DNA from: Paenibacillus_F sp047238265
Lineage (GTDB): Bacteria; Bacillota; Bacilli; Paenibacillales; NBRC-103111
Direction of reading: 5' to 3'
DNA: 64,000 bases
NCBI RefSeq assembly: GCF_047238265.1
Contig: NZ_JBDFMM010000001.1
Coordinates: 5,022,001-5,086,000 of the forward strand
Below, piece by piece: positions 35,809 through 44,118 of the stretch. The position numbers and the translations under genes were made by a program. The stretch's first letter is position 1, and every line of letters starts with the position of its first letter. The notes beneath the pieces were generated by a model, which saw nothing but the letters and a program-made list of their open reading frames with translations, was not told the origin of the DNA and ran no database searches.

Positions 35809-36618
35809 TTAGATGCCGGGAATGCTGTTGCGCTTATGTCTCGTCTTCATATAATGCTTCTCAAGCTTCTGCGCGGCTTCGGGATTAATCTCTTTGCCTT
35901 CCAGATAGTCGCTGTTATCTTCGTAGCTTACACCGAGCTCCTTCTCGTCCGTCTGCCCTTCCCATAGTCCGGCAGTCGGCGCTTTATGCAGGACGCTGTC
36001 CGGAACGCCCAGTCCGGCCGCCAGAGCTCGTACTTGACGCTTATTGAGGGAGCTGAGCGGAGTGATATCGACCGCGCCGTCGCCCCACTTCGTAAAGAAG
36101 CCCGTAATCGCCTCGGAAGCATGGTCCGTACCGACGACGAGCAGGTTCATTTCGAAAGCGATGGCGTACTGGACGACCATCCGGGTTCTCGCTTTCACGT
36201 TTCCCTTGCCCTCTTTGCTCATATGGCGGGAGTCTCCCGCATTTTTCAAACCGAATTCGACTTCGAGCGCGATTTCGTTCACCGCTTCTTCGATGTTGGT
36301 TTCCATACGGTATTTGAGGTTAAAAGCATCTGCCGTCGCATAGCTGTCATGAATATCCTCTTGAGTCCCGTACGGCTGGAAGACGCCGACCGTCTTACAC
36401 TCTTTGCCGCTCTCCTGCGTCAGCTCGTCCGTCGCTATTTTACACAGACCGGCGGCTACCGCGCTGTCGATGCCCCCGCTGATGGCGATAAGCAGGCCGG
36501 ATACGCCCGCCGTTTTTACATACTGCTTCAGAAAATCGACACGTTTACGGATTTCTTCCTGAACGTCGATCTGCGGTTTAACGCCAAGTTCCTGGATAAT
36601 CTCCTGCTGCAGGCTCAT
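35809..36618 (-). CDS. nadE: Ammonia-dependent NAD+ synthetase
   Basis: Makes NAD+ from deamido-NAD, ATP and ammonia. It is 269 residues, the length of the B. subtilis type without a glutaminase domain. The ATP loop SGGIDSAVAAGL, the deamido-NAD region GNVKARTRMVVQYAIA, VVGTDHASEAITGFFTKWGDG and TPLSSLNKRQVRALAAGLG are all present. ATG 36618 follows GAAGGAGG by nine bases; the frame start at 36642 is dismissed. Confidence 0.97.
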   Translation of the reverse strand: MSLQQEIIQELGVKPQIDVQEEIRKRVDFLKQYVKTAGVSGLLIAISGGIDSAVAAGLCKIATDELTQESGKECKTVGVFQPYGTQEDIHDSYATADAFNLKYRMETNIEEAVNEIALEVEFGLKNAGDSRHMSKEGKGNVKARTRMVVQYAIAFEMNLLVVGTDHASEAITGFFTKWGDGAVDITPLSSLNKRQVRALAAGLGVPDSVLHKAPTAGLWEGQTDEKELGVSYEDNSDYLEGKEINPEAAQKLEKHYMKTRHKRNSIPGI

Positions 36619-36670
36619 TAAAAAAATCCTCCTTCTCCACACCTAAGGTTTGAACTTATATTACCACAAA

Positions 36671-36713
36671 GAAAACCGCCCCAACCACCAAAAGGACGGC
36701 CGGGACGGTTTTT
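36671..36713 (-). terminator. Probable terminator of the chitinase gene
   Basis: The minus strand reads aaaccgtccc ... ggggcggttttc with a long loop. It is imperfect. Confidence 0.55.
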
Positions 36714-36751
36714 CATGTCAGATTACCTTACTTCAAAAAGCCGCGCAGCGT

Positions 36752-39037
36752 TTAGCTGCCCGTTACGACAATGTTCGTCGGCTGGGCTTTAACTAGTCCC
36801 GCGCCTCCGAAAGTAACGGTTGCTCCGGGCTGAAGCGTGTTGTTCCAGCCTGCGCCTTTAATCACGAAGTGGTTGTTGGCGGAGCTGACGATGGACGCAT
36901 CCCAGACGGATGTGATGCTGCCCGTGTAGTCGAATTCCAGCTTCCAGTTCGTAATCGGGGTCGTACCCGTATTTTTGATGGAGAAGCTGAAGTTGTAGCC
37001 GGTTCCCCAATCGCTCGTCACCGTGAAAGTCGGCTGAACCGGAGATCCGGGGTTCGTCGCAGGGTCCGTCGTAACGGATACGGATGCCGGGGCGGAGACG
37101 TTGCCCGCCGCGTCCTTCGCTTTGACCGTGAACGTATAAGCCGTGTTCGGCGTAAGATCCGTCACGTTGAGGCTTGCAGCCGTTGTGGAGACGGTTTTCG
37201 TGCCGTAAGTGACGTCATAGCCCGTAACGCCGACGTTGTCCGTGGCGGCCGTCCAGCTCAGTGCAACGCTGGTGGATGTTTTGCCGGTAGAGACGAGATT
37301 CGTTACCGCTGTCGGTGCTTGAGTATCCGGAGTGGTCGTGCCGCTCGCCGTCGTAACGGTTACGGAAGCCGGGGCGGAGACGTTGCCTGCCGCGTCCTTC
37401 GCTTTGACCGTAAACGTATAGGCGGTGTTGGCCGTCAGCCCCGTGATATTGGCCGACGTTCCGGTCGCATTTACCTTCGTCGTGCCGTAGGACACTTCGT
37501 AACCGGTTACGCCGACGTTATCCGTGGCGGCCGTCCAGCTCAACGCTACGCTGGTCGACGTTTTGCCGGTGGAAATCAGATTCGTAACCGCTGTCGGTGC
37601 CTGAGTGTCCGGAGTTGCCGGAGTCTGAAGGTCGGCGGCTACTTTATCGAGCAGCTTGACGGTGCAGGAGAATTTAGGGCTGGTGCGGCAGTCGGAGCTG
37701 GTTTCCCAGAACATCGCGCCGGCCAGTCCTTTGCTTTTGATATAAGCCGTTTTGGCGGCAATGGACTGCGTGTCTTCATAGGAGATGAACGTGCCGCTCG
37801 TCGGGTTGAACAGATACGGCGTTTTGGTCGTGTCGTTCCAGTAGCGGGTGAAGCCGTTCTTGTTTACGTAGTTGGCCATGAGATCGCCGTAATCGAACGT
37901 GCCGCTGTTGCCGGACGCCCAGTCGTCCCATGTGCCGGTCGGCAGAACGTTGCCGTCCCAGCCCCCTACGCACGTCTGGTACTGGCCGTCATTGTTCGGT
38001 CCGGGAGGGCAGCCCTTCCAGCCTTTGCCGTAGAAAGGAAGACCGAGCACCAGCTTGTCGGCCGGAACGCCCGACTGGAAGTAAATATCAACCGCGTCGC
38101 TCGTGTTGAACTTCTTGATTTCGCCCGTGGACGGATCGTTCGGGTCCGGGTAAAGCGCCGCGTTATGGTTCGTCGACTTTTCCCAGCCGCCGTGGAAATC
38201 GTATGTCATGATGTTGATCCAATCGACGGTTTTGGCGATCTCGGAAAGCTCCGTGTTGTTCGCATACTTCTGGCTGGCTCCGGATGCGATGGTCAGGAGA
38301 TATTTCTTGCCGTCCGCCGTTCCGGCCGCGTCCAATTTCTCGCGGACTTTTTTGAGCAGAAGCGTGTAGTTCTGCTTATCCGCAGGGCTGTAAGTGTTGC
38401 CGGACAGGCCGCCGGCTACCGGATACTCCCAGTCCAGATCCACGCCGTCAAAGCCGTACGTGCGGATAAACTCGACAGCGGAGTTCGCGAAAGTTTCGCG
38501 CGTCGCCGCGCTGGCAGCCGTTTCCGAGAAACGGTTGGACCAGGTCCAGCCGCCCACGGAGATAAGCGTTTTGAGCGACGGGTTCTTTTTCTTGAGGTCG
38601 CGCAGACCCGCGAAGTTGCCGCAAAGCGCCTTCTGGTCACACTCCTCGTATGAGTAGCCTGCATATGGCGTATTTACGTCCGCCCATGGCTCTCCAAGCA
38701 CGATCGTTCCATTCGGTACGGGTTTGGACTGAAGGGGCACGTGAGAGTCCGTGCAAGACCACGTTTGCTTGTTAGGGCTGTCGGCGGAATTGTTGCCGTG
38801 CACGCCGCCCCAGCAAATGTCCGCAAAGGCATAATTCAAATGAGTCATTTTGGAGCCGTCGATATCTTTAACTTGATAATTGCGGCCGTAAATTCCCCAG
38901 GAAGTAAAATATCCGACGATTTTGGCCGGTTCGGCTGCCGAGACTCTGCCCGCGCCCGTGTTAAACAATGGGAGCAACGCCAGCAAGAGCGCAAAGAAGC
39001 TCAACCAGGTCATTTTTATTTTTTTGTTGCTTTTCAT
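36752..39037 (-). CDS. Secreted GH18 chitinase with two FN3 domains and a CBM2-like domain
   Basis: Hydrolyses chitin outside the cell. It is 761 residues. A signal peptide is likely cut at VSA-AEP (34/35). The GH18 barrel covers about residues 38-465: SVGGWTWSNRF and the catalytic DGVDLDWEYP (D200, D202, E204), then MTYDFHGGWE. Two FN3 modules (about 478-565 and 573-660) are nearly identical in sequence (TSVALSWTAATDNVGVTGY in both). The C-terminal 90 residues resemble a family 2 carbohydrate-binding module (SDWGTGYNFSFSIKNTG, GWNNTLQPGATVTFGG). This is the layout of Bacillus/Paenibacillus ChiA1/ChiD enzymes. A cre-like site lies 44 bases upstream. Confidence 0.96.
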   Translation of the reverse strand: MKSNKKIKMTWLSFFALLLALLPLFNTGAGRVSAAEPAKIVGYFTSWGIYGRNYQVKDIDGSKMTHLNYAFADICWGGVHGNNSADSPNKQTWSCTDSHVPLQSKPVPNGTIVLGEPWADVNTPYAGYSYEECDQKALCGNFAGLRDLKKKNPSLKTLISVGGWTWSNRFSETAASAATRETFANSAVEFIRTYGFDGVDLDWEYPVAGGLSGNTYSPADKQNYTLLLKKVREKLDAAGTADGKKYLLTIASGASQKYANNTELSEIAKTVDWINIMTYDFHGGWEKSTNHNAALYPDPNDPSTGEIKKFNTSDAVDIYFQSGVPADKLVLGLPFYGKGWKGCPPGPNNDGQYQTCVGGWDGNVLPTGTWDDWASGNSGTFDYGDLMANYVNKNGFTRYWNDTTKTPYLFNPTSGTFISYEDTQSIAAKTAYIKSKGLAGAMFWETSSDCRTSPKFSCTVKLLDKVAADLQTPATPDTQAPTAVTNLISTGKTSTSVALSWTAATDNVGVTGYEVSYGTTKVNATGTSANITGLTANTAYTFTVKAKDAAGNVSAPASVTVTTASGTTTPDTQAPTAVTNLVSTGKTSTSVALSWTAATDNVGVTGYDVTYGTKTVSTTAASLNVTDLTPNTAYTFTVKAKDAAGNVSAPASVSVTTDPATNPGSPVQPTFTVTSDWGTGYNFSFSIKNTGTTPITNWKLEFDYTGSITSVWDASIVSSANNHFVIKGAGWNNTLQPGATVTFGGAGLVKAQPTNIVVTGS
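37052..37606 (-). repeat. Tandem duplication encoding the two FN3 modules
   Basis: Two consecutive segments of about 270-285 bases inside the chitinase gene encode almost the same FN3 domain, with long identical peptide runs. This suggests recent duplication or gene conversion. Confidence 0.8.
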
Positions 39038-39080
39038 TCATTTCCCTTCTTTCTCGTTAAAATGGACAACCTTTTCATTC

Positions 39081-39098
39081 TTAGTAAACGCTTTCAAA
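39081..39098 (-). promoter_or_regulatory. Catabolite-responsive element (cre) upstream of chitinase
   Basis: The minus strand reads tttgaaagcgtttactaa, one position off the CcpA cre consensus TGNAARCGNWWWCA. It is 44-61 bases before the start codon, so CcpA would repress chitinase in the presence of good sugars. A weaker relative (ggaaacgctctcttt) lies near 39330. Confidence 0.7.
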
Positions 39099-39462
39099 AA
39101 CCCTCCTTTGCTTGCTTCGTTCCGCCGCTTTGCAGTCGGCGTCCTGCCGCCGTTTGTACCTCGCCGCTCATCCCGATCATTATCCGCATAATCACCTCCT
39201 CCGGCCGCATGAGAAACCCATGCCGTCTCCGGATTCAGCCGTTCAATGTACACTCACGTCCACGGACGTTCCCCGTCCGGGAAAAATCGCAGCCCGGCTT
39301 AAAGCCCCGGCCTCTTTTCCCCACATTTTGGAAACGCTCTCTTTATATTAAAACTTTACTCAATTCCTCCGGGATGGGCTATAGTCTGAAATGCTCATCG
39401 TGTTAGGGCCACATGACTAATTTAAGCCGTTCGCCGCCGGAAAACCGTTTCGCCCCGCAAGA

Positions 39463-39508
39463 AAAAAGCCCCCGCATCCGTCAAAAGACGGCCGCAGGAG
39501 CTTGCTTT
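39463..39508 (-). terminator. Terminator of the bacilliredoxin gene
   Basis: The minus strand shows agctcctgcggccgtc tttt gacgg..cgggggct followed by six T. Confidence 0.85.
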
Positions 39509-39540
39509 ATCGAGAACGGACCCGGTTAACGGCCGCGTTC

Positions 39541-39975
39541 TTATTTGCAGTACTTCTCGAAGGCATCCGTCAGATCGCCGGCAATCATGTCGGCGGAACG
39601 GTCTTCGATCTGGTGGCGCTGGATAAAATGCACCAGCTGGCCGTCTTTGAACAGCGCGATCGAAGGCGACGAAGGCGGGTAAGGCGCCAGATATTCACGG
39701 GCTTTAGCCGTCGCTTCTTTCTCCTGACCGGCGAAAACGGTATACAGGTGATCCGGCTTCACTTCGTTCTGCAGAGCTTTGGCAACGCCCGGACGGCATT
39801 GGCCCGCGGCACATCCGCAAACGGAGTTGATAACGAGCAGCAGCGTTCCTTCGGCGTTCTCCAGCGTCTCCGCTACCTGCTCGGGCGTCAGAAGTTCCTT
39901 CACGCCGATGCGGGTCAAATCCTCACGCATTGGTTGTACCATGTCTCTCATATATGAGTCAAAAGACATCACCAT
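39541..39975 (-). CDS. Bacilliredoxin (BrxA/BrxB, YphP/YqiW family)
   Basis: Removes bacillithiol from mixed disulfides on proteins after oxidative stress; cytosolic, thioredoxin fold. It is 144 residues. The active CxC is in NSVCGCAAGQCRPG. MSFDSYMRDMVQPMREDLTR-type start, HLYTVFAGQEKEAT and SPSIALFKDG are family blocks. GGGGAG lies upstream of ATG 39975; a second Met two codons on is also possible. Whether it is BrxA or BrxB cannot be decided without alignment. Confidence 0.93.
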   Translation of the reverse strand: MVMSFDSYMRDMVQPMREDLTRIGVKELLTPEQVAETLENAEGTLLLVINSVCGCAAGQCRPGVAKALQNEVKPDHLYTVFAGQEKEATAKAREYLAPYPPSSPSIALFKDGQLVHFIQRHQIEDRSADMIAGDLTDAFEKYCK

Positions 39976-40100
39976 AATCGGTTCACTCCCCTGTGATCAA
40001 TGTCATGGACATTTTCTTTTCCATCCCATTATACAATTGAGGGAAAAGAAAGCAAAGGGGCTGGATCAGATCCGCCGCATCCGCAAGGACCTAAGTGCTG

Positions 40101-40229
40101 CTACGTCGCGGGAAAATTCGGCCCGCTCAGTTTTTTGTCGACACCGCCGGATTCGGACGGGGTGCTTTTGCGCTGCTTGTTTTCTTTTTCGTGAATATCC
40201 TGCTCTTTGGAATTGTTGGATTTAGTCAT
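40101..40229 (-). CDS. Very small hydrophilic protein, function unknown
   Basis: A 42-residue frame with AAAGGAGAT upstream, opening MTKSNNSKEQDIHEKENKQR and ending KKLSGPNFPAT. It is strongly polar and without Cys, as are several small spore proteins. That comparison is only a resemblance in composition. It is too short to be sure it is a gene, but the ribosome site and codon use favour it. Confidence 0.5.
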   Translation of the reverse strand: MTKSNNSKEQDIHEKENKQRKSTPSESGGVDKKLSGPNFPAT

Positions 40230-40351
40230 TCGGGGTTCATCTCCTTTCTTTTCCGTAGTATGCGCTCCGCATCCGGGTGCAATTCGCTCCTGCCGACCGT
40301 GCGCGGCGCGCCGTCCGAGAGGTCAATCGCCCCTAACACAAGAGTACGGAC

Positions 40352-40386
40352 AAAAAAGCCTCCGGAGTCCGATCTCCGAAGGCCAG
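40352..40386 (-). terminator. Terminator of the PspA/PspC operon
   Basis: The minus strand reads ggccttcggag atcgga ctccggaggc followed by six T. Confidence 0.88.
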
Positions 40387-40506
40387 AACAGGTATAGCTG
40401 TGCAAGAGGTACCGCTTACTGCGGGGTTGAACCGGCCGGGGCCGCGGAATTCCTGCTCTGAATTCCGGAAGGCCGCCGGTCAATTAAAGCTGCGTGCTTC
40501 AGCCGA

Positions 40507-41208
40507 TTACTTCTCGGCTTTCGCTCCGCCGCCGATTTTGTTCTTCAGCTGCTGGAGCTGCTCGTCGACTTTGGCCTTTTTGGCGGAGTCGGACGGGTTG
40601 TAGCTGGAAGCGCTGCTGTAGCCGGATGCCGGTACGTAAGGCTTGCGGGCGATTTCCGCTTCCACTTCCAGCTGGATGATTTTCTCTTCGATACGCTGGA
40701 AGCCTCTGGAGGCATTGCCGCTTTCGATTACGCCGTTGTAGCTCACTTGCGCCATCTGCTTCTTCGCTTTAGCCAGTTGCGTGCGGGCCGCAAGCTCGTT
40801 GCGCTTGTTGCGCAGCTTGTAATACTCGTCTTTCATGTCGTGAAGCTGCTGGGTCAGCTCGGATGCTTGACCTTTGGAAGCTTCGTGAAGATCGGTATAC
40901 TCGGCGATTTTCTCGTCGTGATACAGCTTCTCTTCAAGCGCTTGGCGTGCCGCTTGCTCTTCTCCGTCTTTCAGCGCGGCAGCCGCTCTGCCTTCACGGT
41001 CGGCGGACAGGCGTACGCTTTCTTCCAGGCGCTGTTTCAGCTTGCGCTCGTTGGCGATTTGCTTCGCCACGGTAACTTCCGCTTTCGCGATTTCTTCTTC
41101 CATGTCGCGGATATACTGGTTGAGCATAACGACCGGATCTTCGACCTTATCCAATACCTCGTGAATAGACGCCTTCGTCATATCTTTAATTCTCGAAAAA
41201 ACTCCCAT
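40507..41208 (-). CDS. PspA/IM30 family protein (last gene of Psp-like operon)
   Basis: A 233-residue coiled-coil membrane-repair protein of the ESCRT-III-like PspA/Vipp1/LiaH family. It opens MGVFSRIKDMTKASIHEVLD and continues with the family block DPVVMLNQYIRDMEEEIAKA, then long helices (QLHDMKDEYYKLRNKRNEL) to about residue 190, then a Ser/Tyr-rich link and a short C-terminal helix ending IGGGAKAEK. AAAGGAGAT precedes ATG 41208, two bases after the pspC stop. These proteins coat stressed membranes. Confidence 0.93.
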   Translation of the reverse strand: MGVFSRIKDMTKASIHEVLDKVEDPVVMLNQYIRDMEEEIAKAEVTVAKQIANERKLKQRLEESVRLSADREGRAAAALKDGEEQAARQALEEKLYHDEKIAEYTDLHEASKGQASELTQQLHDMKDEYYKLRNKRNELAARTQLAKAKKQMAQVSYNGVIESGNASRGFQRIEEKIIQLEVEAEIARKPYVPASGYSSASSYNPSDSAKKAKVDEQLQQLKNKIGGGAKAEK

Positions 41209-41210
41209 GT

Positions 41211-41726
41211 TTATACATCTCCTTTGGAATCGTTATTGGTTGGTTTTTGGTGCTTTTCCAGGCGGTCGAGTTTGCTTCTGAGCTCCTCGATTTCGCGCTG
41301 CATCGCTTTTTTCTCGATATCTTTCATCATTTCATCGATATTATCGGCCTTGGGCGCTCCGAAAGAGGAACCCGCGGCGGACTGCTGTCTGCCGTTTCTG
41401 GCTTCTTTGCCGTTCCAGCCGTTGTAAGCCTGGTTGCCGCCGTAAGAGCCGCCGTAGTTATTGTTGTTGGGATTGCCGTAAGGACCGTAGGAGTCTCCGC
41501 CGTACGGGCCCGGTCCGTAAGGGCCGCGCGGTGGGTCGAAGCCCGGTTCTTTAGGCACGATAAAGCTGGCGATGAAGTAAAGCAGGATCAGCGAACCGCT
41601 GGTGATGAATACCGCGACGACTGTGAGCAGCCGCAGCAGGGTTGCATCGACGTTCAACACATCCGCAAGTCCGCCGCAAAGTCCCGTTACTTTCTTGTCG
41701 GTGCGCGAGCGGTAAAGTTTTCTCAT
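41211..41726 (-). CDS. PspC-domain membrane protein with Gly/Tyr-rich linker
   Basis: A 171-residue protein. The N-terminal PspC domain (residues 1-62) includes RSRTDKKVTGLCGGLADVL and one membrane helix (LLTVVAVFITSGSLILLYFI). A linker of Gly, Tyr, Asn and Pro follows (65-110), then a C-terminal coiled coil (IDEMMKDIEKKAMQREIEEL). The coiled coil could join the PspA proteins encoded on both sides. Spacing to neighbours is 2-3 bases, so translation is tightly coupled. Confidence 0.92.
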   Translation of the reverse strand: MRKLYRSRTDKKVTGLCGGLADVLNVDATLLRLLTVVAVFITSGSLILLYFIASFIVPKEPGFDPPRGPYGPGPYGGDSYGPYGNPNNNNYGGSYGGNQAYNGWNGKEARNGRQQSAAGSSFGAPKADNIDEMMKDIEKKAMQREIEELRSKLDRLEKHQKPTNNDSKGDV

Positions 41727-41729
41727 GTA

Positions 41730-42392
41730 TTATGACTCCTCCCGGTTAATCTTGCGGCGCAGTGCCTCAAGCTCCTTCTCTAAAGCCGGATTCGGGTTCT
41801 CGGAGCCGCCTTCCCGGGTTGCACGGCGCAGGTCGCGAAGGACGTGTGCCTGCATCTCCATATCGGATACGTGCTCTTCCATCCGGTAAAACATGCGGGG
41901 CGACGAGGAACCGTCTCCGTAGCCCAGGCGGGCGTTCAGCCGCTGCTGCAGCCTTGCCGACTCCATGCGGGCCATGTAGTAGCCGCGCTTGTCGAGTACT
42001 TCCTGGTAATCGGCGCGCATGGCCTGAAGCTCTTCTTCCAGCTCGGCGGCCGACTGTCTCGCCTGCTCGTAGAGGCCGCGGTACTGGTCGCTGCGCTCTT
42101 CGGCTTGAAGCTTCTCGTGAAGGATCATGCGGGCCATGTTCTCTTCGCCCGCTTTCAGGGCGAGTGCGGCTTGCTGCTCGCGTTTCTCTTTCGTTTCCAG
42201 TGCGCTTAAGTATTGTTGTCTCAGCGAAGAGGCGTGTGCCGAACACTGCTGATGCAGCCGCTCGCTTTGCATGAGCTGTTCTCTCTTGGCCGAGAGATAT
42301 TGGTCGATCAGGCGGATGGGATCTTCGCTTTCCTCCAGCCGCTCGTTCAGCGTTGCTACCGTTATATCACGAATTCGTTTCAGAATGCTCAT
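41730..42392 (-). CDS. Second PspA/IM30 family protein
   Basis: A 220-residue paralogue of the downstream PspA. It opens MSILKRIRDITVATLNERLE and EDPIRLIDQYLSAKREQLMQ, followed by long charged helices. AAGGTGG is eight bases before ATG 42392, preferred over a GTG four codons upstream. It differs enough from the other PspA (different C-terminus, EALRRKINREES) that the pair is an old duplication. Confidence 0.9.
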   Translation of the reverse strand: MSILKRIRDITVATLNERLEESEDPIRLIDQYLSAKREQLMQSERLHQQCSAHASSLRQQYLSALETKEKREQQAALALKAGEENMARMILHEKLQAEERSDQYRGLYEQARQSAAELEEELQAMRADYQEVLDKRGYYMARMESARLQQRLNARLGYGDGSSSPRMFYRMEEHVSDMEMQAHVLRDLRRATREGGSENPNPALEKELEALRRKINREES

Positions 42393-42427
42393 TGTATTTA
42401 CCACCTTCTTTTATCAGCGTCTTGGCC

Positions 42428-42721
42428 TTATGAATTGGATGTGCCTTTCAGCATCGATACACCGAACGCGATCATGGCGACAGCGATCAGGATAATGAAC
42501 AATGTCGTCATTTTGCCTAGAAGGGCGAAGATCCCGAGGAGGGCGATTACCCAGCCCAGCTTGCTGCCTCTTTGAATCCCGAAGTAGCCGACCACGATCA
42601 TTCCGATCGGAATCAGGTAACTCATAATCGGCCCCAGGTGAATGCCCAGTTTGCCGAGAATCAGCCAGGCTCCGAATGCGATCAGCACGATCGCGAGGCC
42701 CATGTTAGGATTGCGTTTCAT
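42428..42721 (-). CDS. LiaI/LiaF-like small membrane protein (first gene of Psp-like operon)
   Basis: A 97-residue protein with three to four hydrophobic stretches (GLAIVLIAFGAWLILGKLG, SYLIPIGMIVVGYFGIQ, LGWVIALLGIFALLGKM, LFIILIAVAMIAFGVSML). It matches the DUF5668/LiaF-LiaI N-terminal type of membrane protein that goes with PspA/LiaH systems. AAAGGCGG lies upstream. Probably a membrane anchor for the PspA proteins. Confidence 0.8.
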   Translation of the reverse strand: MKRNPNMGLAIVLIAFGAWLILGKLGIHLGPIMSYLIPIGMIVVGYFGIQRGSKLGWVIALLGIFALLGKMTTLFIILIAVAMIAFGVSMLKGTSNS

Positions 42722-42947
42722 CTTTTTGCGTCACCGCCTTTCGTTGTCGTTATCTTATGTCTTTATTCTAGTCGACAGCGGCATTCGCCAAAACGGACTC
42801 GCGGCGGTTTTTGGTCCTGGACCTAAGTCGGGGCCGGTATCAGACCTGAGGATAACCGGGCTCCGGCCGGGGTCTTACGCATAGAAAACAGGCGGCAAGG
42901 AACACTAACCCAAATGATCCTGACGATGGAAACGGAGGGGTTGCTCC

Positions 42948-44003
42948 GTGAAGTGTTTACCCTGCGCCGCCGCGGTTTTTCTGCTCTGCTGCGCAGCCAT
43001 CTGCCTTCCGGCGCAGCGCCGGCAAGAGACGCCTGCGGCAAAAGCGCTGCCTGCCGCAGCGGCTGCGCAGCGGCCCGGGCAGCAGGCCGGAGCGGACGGC
43101 GGACGTCCGTCCGCTTCGGAAGATACGCCGCCGGCGCTGCTGACGTTTTCCGTGCTGAGCGATATTCATATCGAGGCGCACGACAAGCTGTCGCAGGAAC
43201 TCCTGCGGACGGCCTTGCTGGATCATGCCGCTTTGGCGCCTGAAGGCGGCATGATGGTGCTTAACGGCGACTTGACCGGCGGCAATCCGGCGGATTACGA
43301 CGCGCTGGCGAAGGTGCTGAACGCCATGCCCCACCCGCCTCTTCATGCGACGATGGGCAACCATGAGTATTACCGGATGTGGCGCACGCCTTTCGGCTCT
43401 GCCGATACGTCAAAACTCAATCCGTTCTGGTCCACCCGGCAGGCGGTGGAGCTGTTCACCCGCTCCTTCGGCTACGAAAAGCCCTATCACGCGGCTGAAG
43501 CGGCCGGATACACGTTTATCTTCCTTAGCGGGGAAGGCTACCGGGACGTCGATAAAGATGCCCGGGAAGACGCGTACTTGTCGGCGGAGCAGATGAACTG
43601 GTTTGCCGGCCGCTTGTCCGAAGCTTCCCGGACGCATCCCGGCAGGCCGGTCTTCGTCTTCCTGCACCAGCCGCTTGTCCATACGCTGAAAGGCTCCGGG
43701 CAGGAACGGGGGGTTACGGACTATAAGGCGTTCCGCCGGGTCTTAGAAGACTACCCGCAGGCCGTTCTTTTCTCCGGCCATTCCCATTATGACTGGAGTC
43801 TCGGCGGTCAGGCGGTCCGGACCGGCTTTCTCTCCGTCGGTTCTTCCTCGGTACGGAAAGTGCTTGATTTCAGCGAAAAGCCGGTGCAACCGCCGAAGAG
43901 CGAGAGTCTTCTTGTCCGGGTATATCCCGACAAGCTGGTCATCCGGGTCCGGGAGCATTACAGCCGGTCGTGGATCGGCTCTTACGTTCACAACCTGCGC
44001 TAA
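42948..44003 (+). CDS. Secreted or anchored metallophosphoesterase
   Basis: A calcineurin-like phosphoesterase of 351 residues. The N-terminus (MKCLPCAAAVFLLCCAAICL) is a signal peptide or anchor, followed by an Ala/Pro-rich tether. Metal motifs: SVLSDIHIEAH, MVLNGDLTGG, TMGNHEYYRM, FLHQPLVH and FSGHSHYDW, all in order. The start is GTG at 42948, nine bases after GGAGG. The substrate is unknown; relatives include cell-wall or nucleotide phosphatases. It precedes the germination operon by 115 bases on the same strand. Confidence 0.88.
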   Translation: MKCLPCAAAVFLLCCAAICLPAQRRQETPAAKALPAAAAAQRPGQQAGADGGRPSASEDTPPALLTFSVLSDIHIEAHDKLSQELLRTALLDHAALAPEGGMMVLNGDLTGGNPADYDALAKVLNAMPHPPLHATMGNHEYYRMWRTPFGSADTSKLNPFWSTRQAVELFTRSFGYEKPYHAAEAAGYTFIFLSGEGYRDVDKDAREDAYLSAEQMNWFAGRLSEASRTHPGRPVFVFLHQPLVHTLKGSGQERGVTDYKAFRRVLEDYPQAVLFSGHSHYDWSLGGQAVRTGFLSVGSSSVRKVLDFSEKPVQPPKSESLLVRVYPDKLVIRVREHYSRSWIGSYVHNLR

Positions 44004-44118
44004 GAAGCCGTCCTCGGACACACGGCCGGTTCCGGCGCCTTGCTTTTTACAGATGCCGTCCCTTGACTCCCGCTCCGTTCATCCAAGCCGTTCATTTAAT
44101 AAGAAAGGAGAAAGCCGC

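Larger units (their letters stand above)
39038..39540. other. Region between chitinase and bacilliredoxin genes
   Basis: It contains the chitinase control region with the cre site and the bacilliredoxin terminator. No gene was recognised; frames of 71-93 codons lack support. Confidence 0.5.

Noticed and set aside
36869..38653. 594-codon plus-strand ORF opposite the chitinase
   Set aside because: Shadow of the GH18/FN3 gene; Arg/Gly-rich translation with no domain or ribosome site.
40226..40483. 85-codon minus ORF between bacilliredoxin and PspA genes
   Set aside because: It spans the PspA operon terminator and overlaps the better-supported 42-residue frame's leader.
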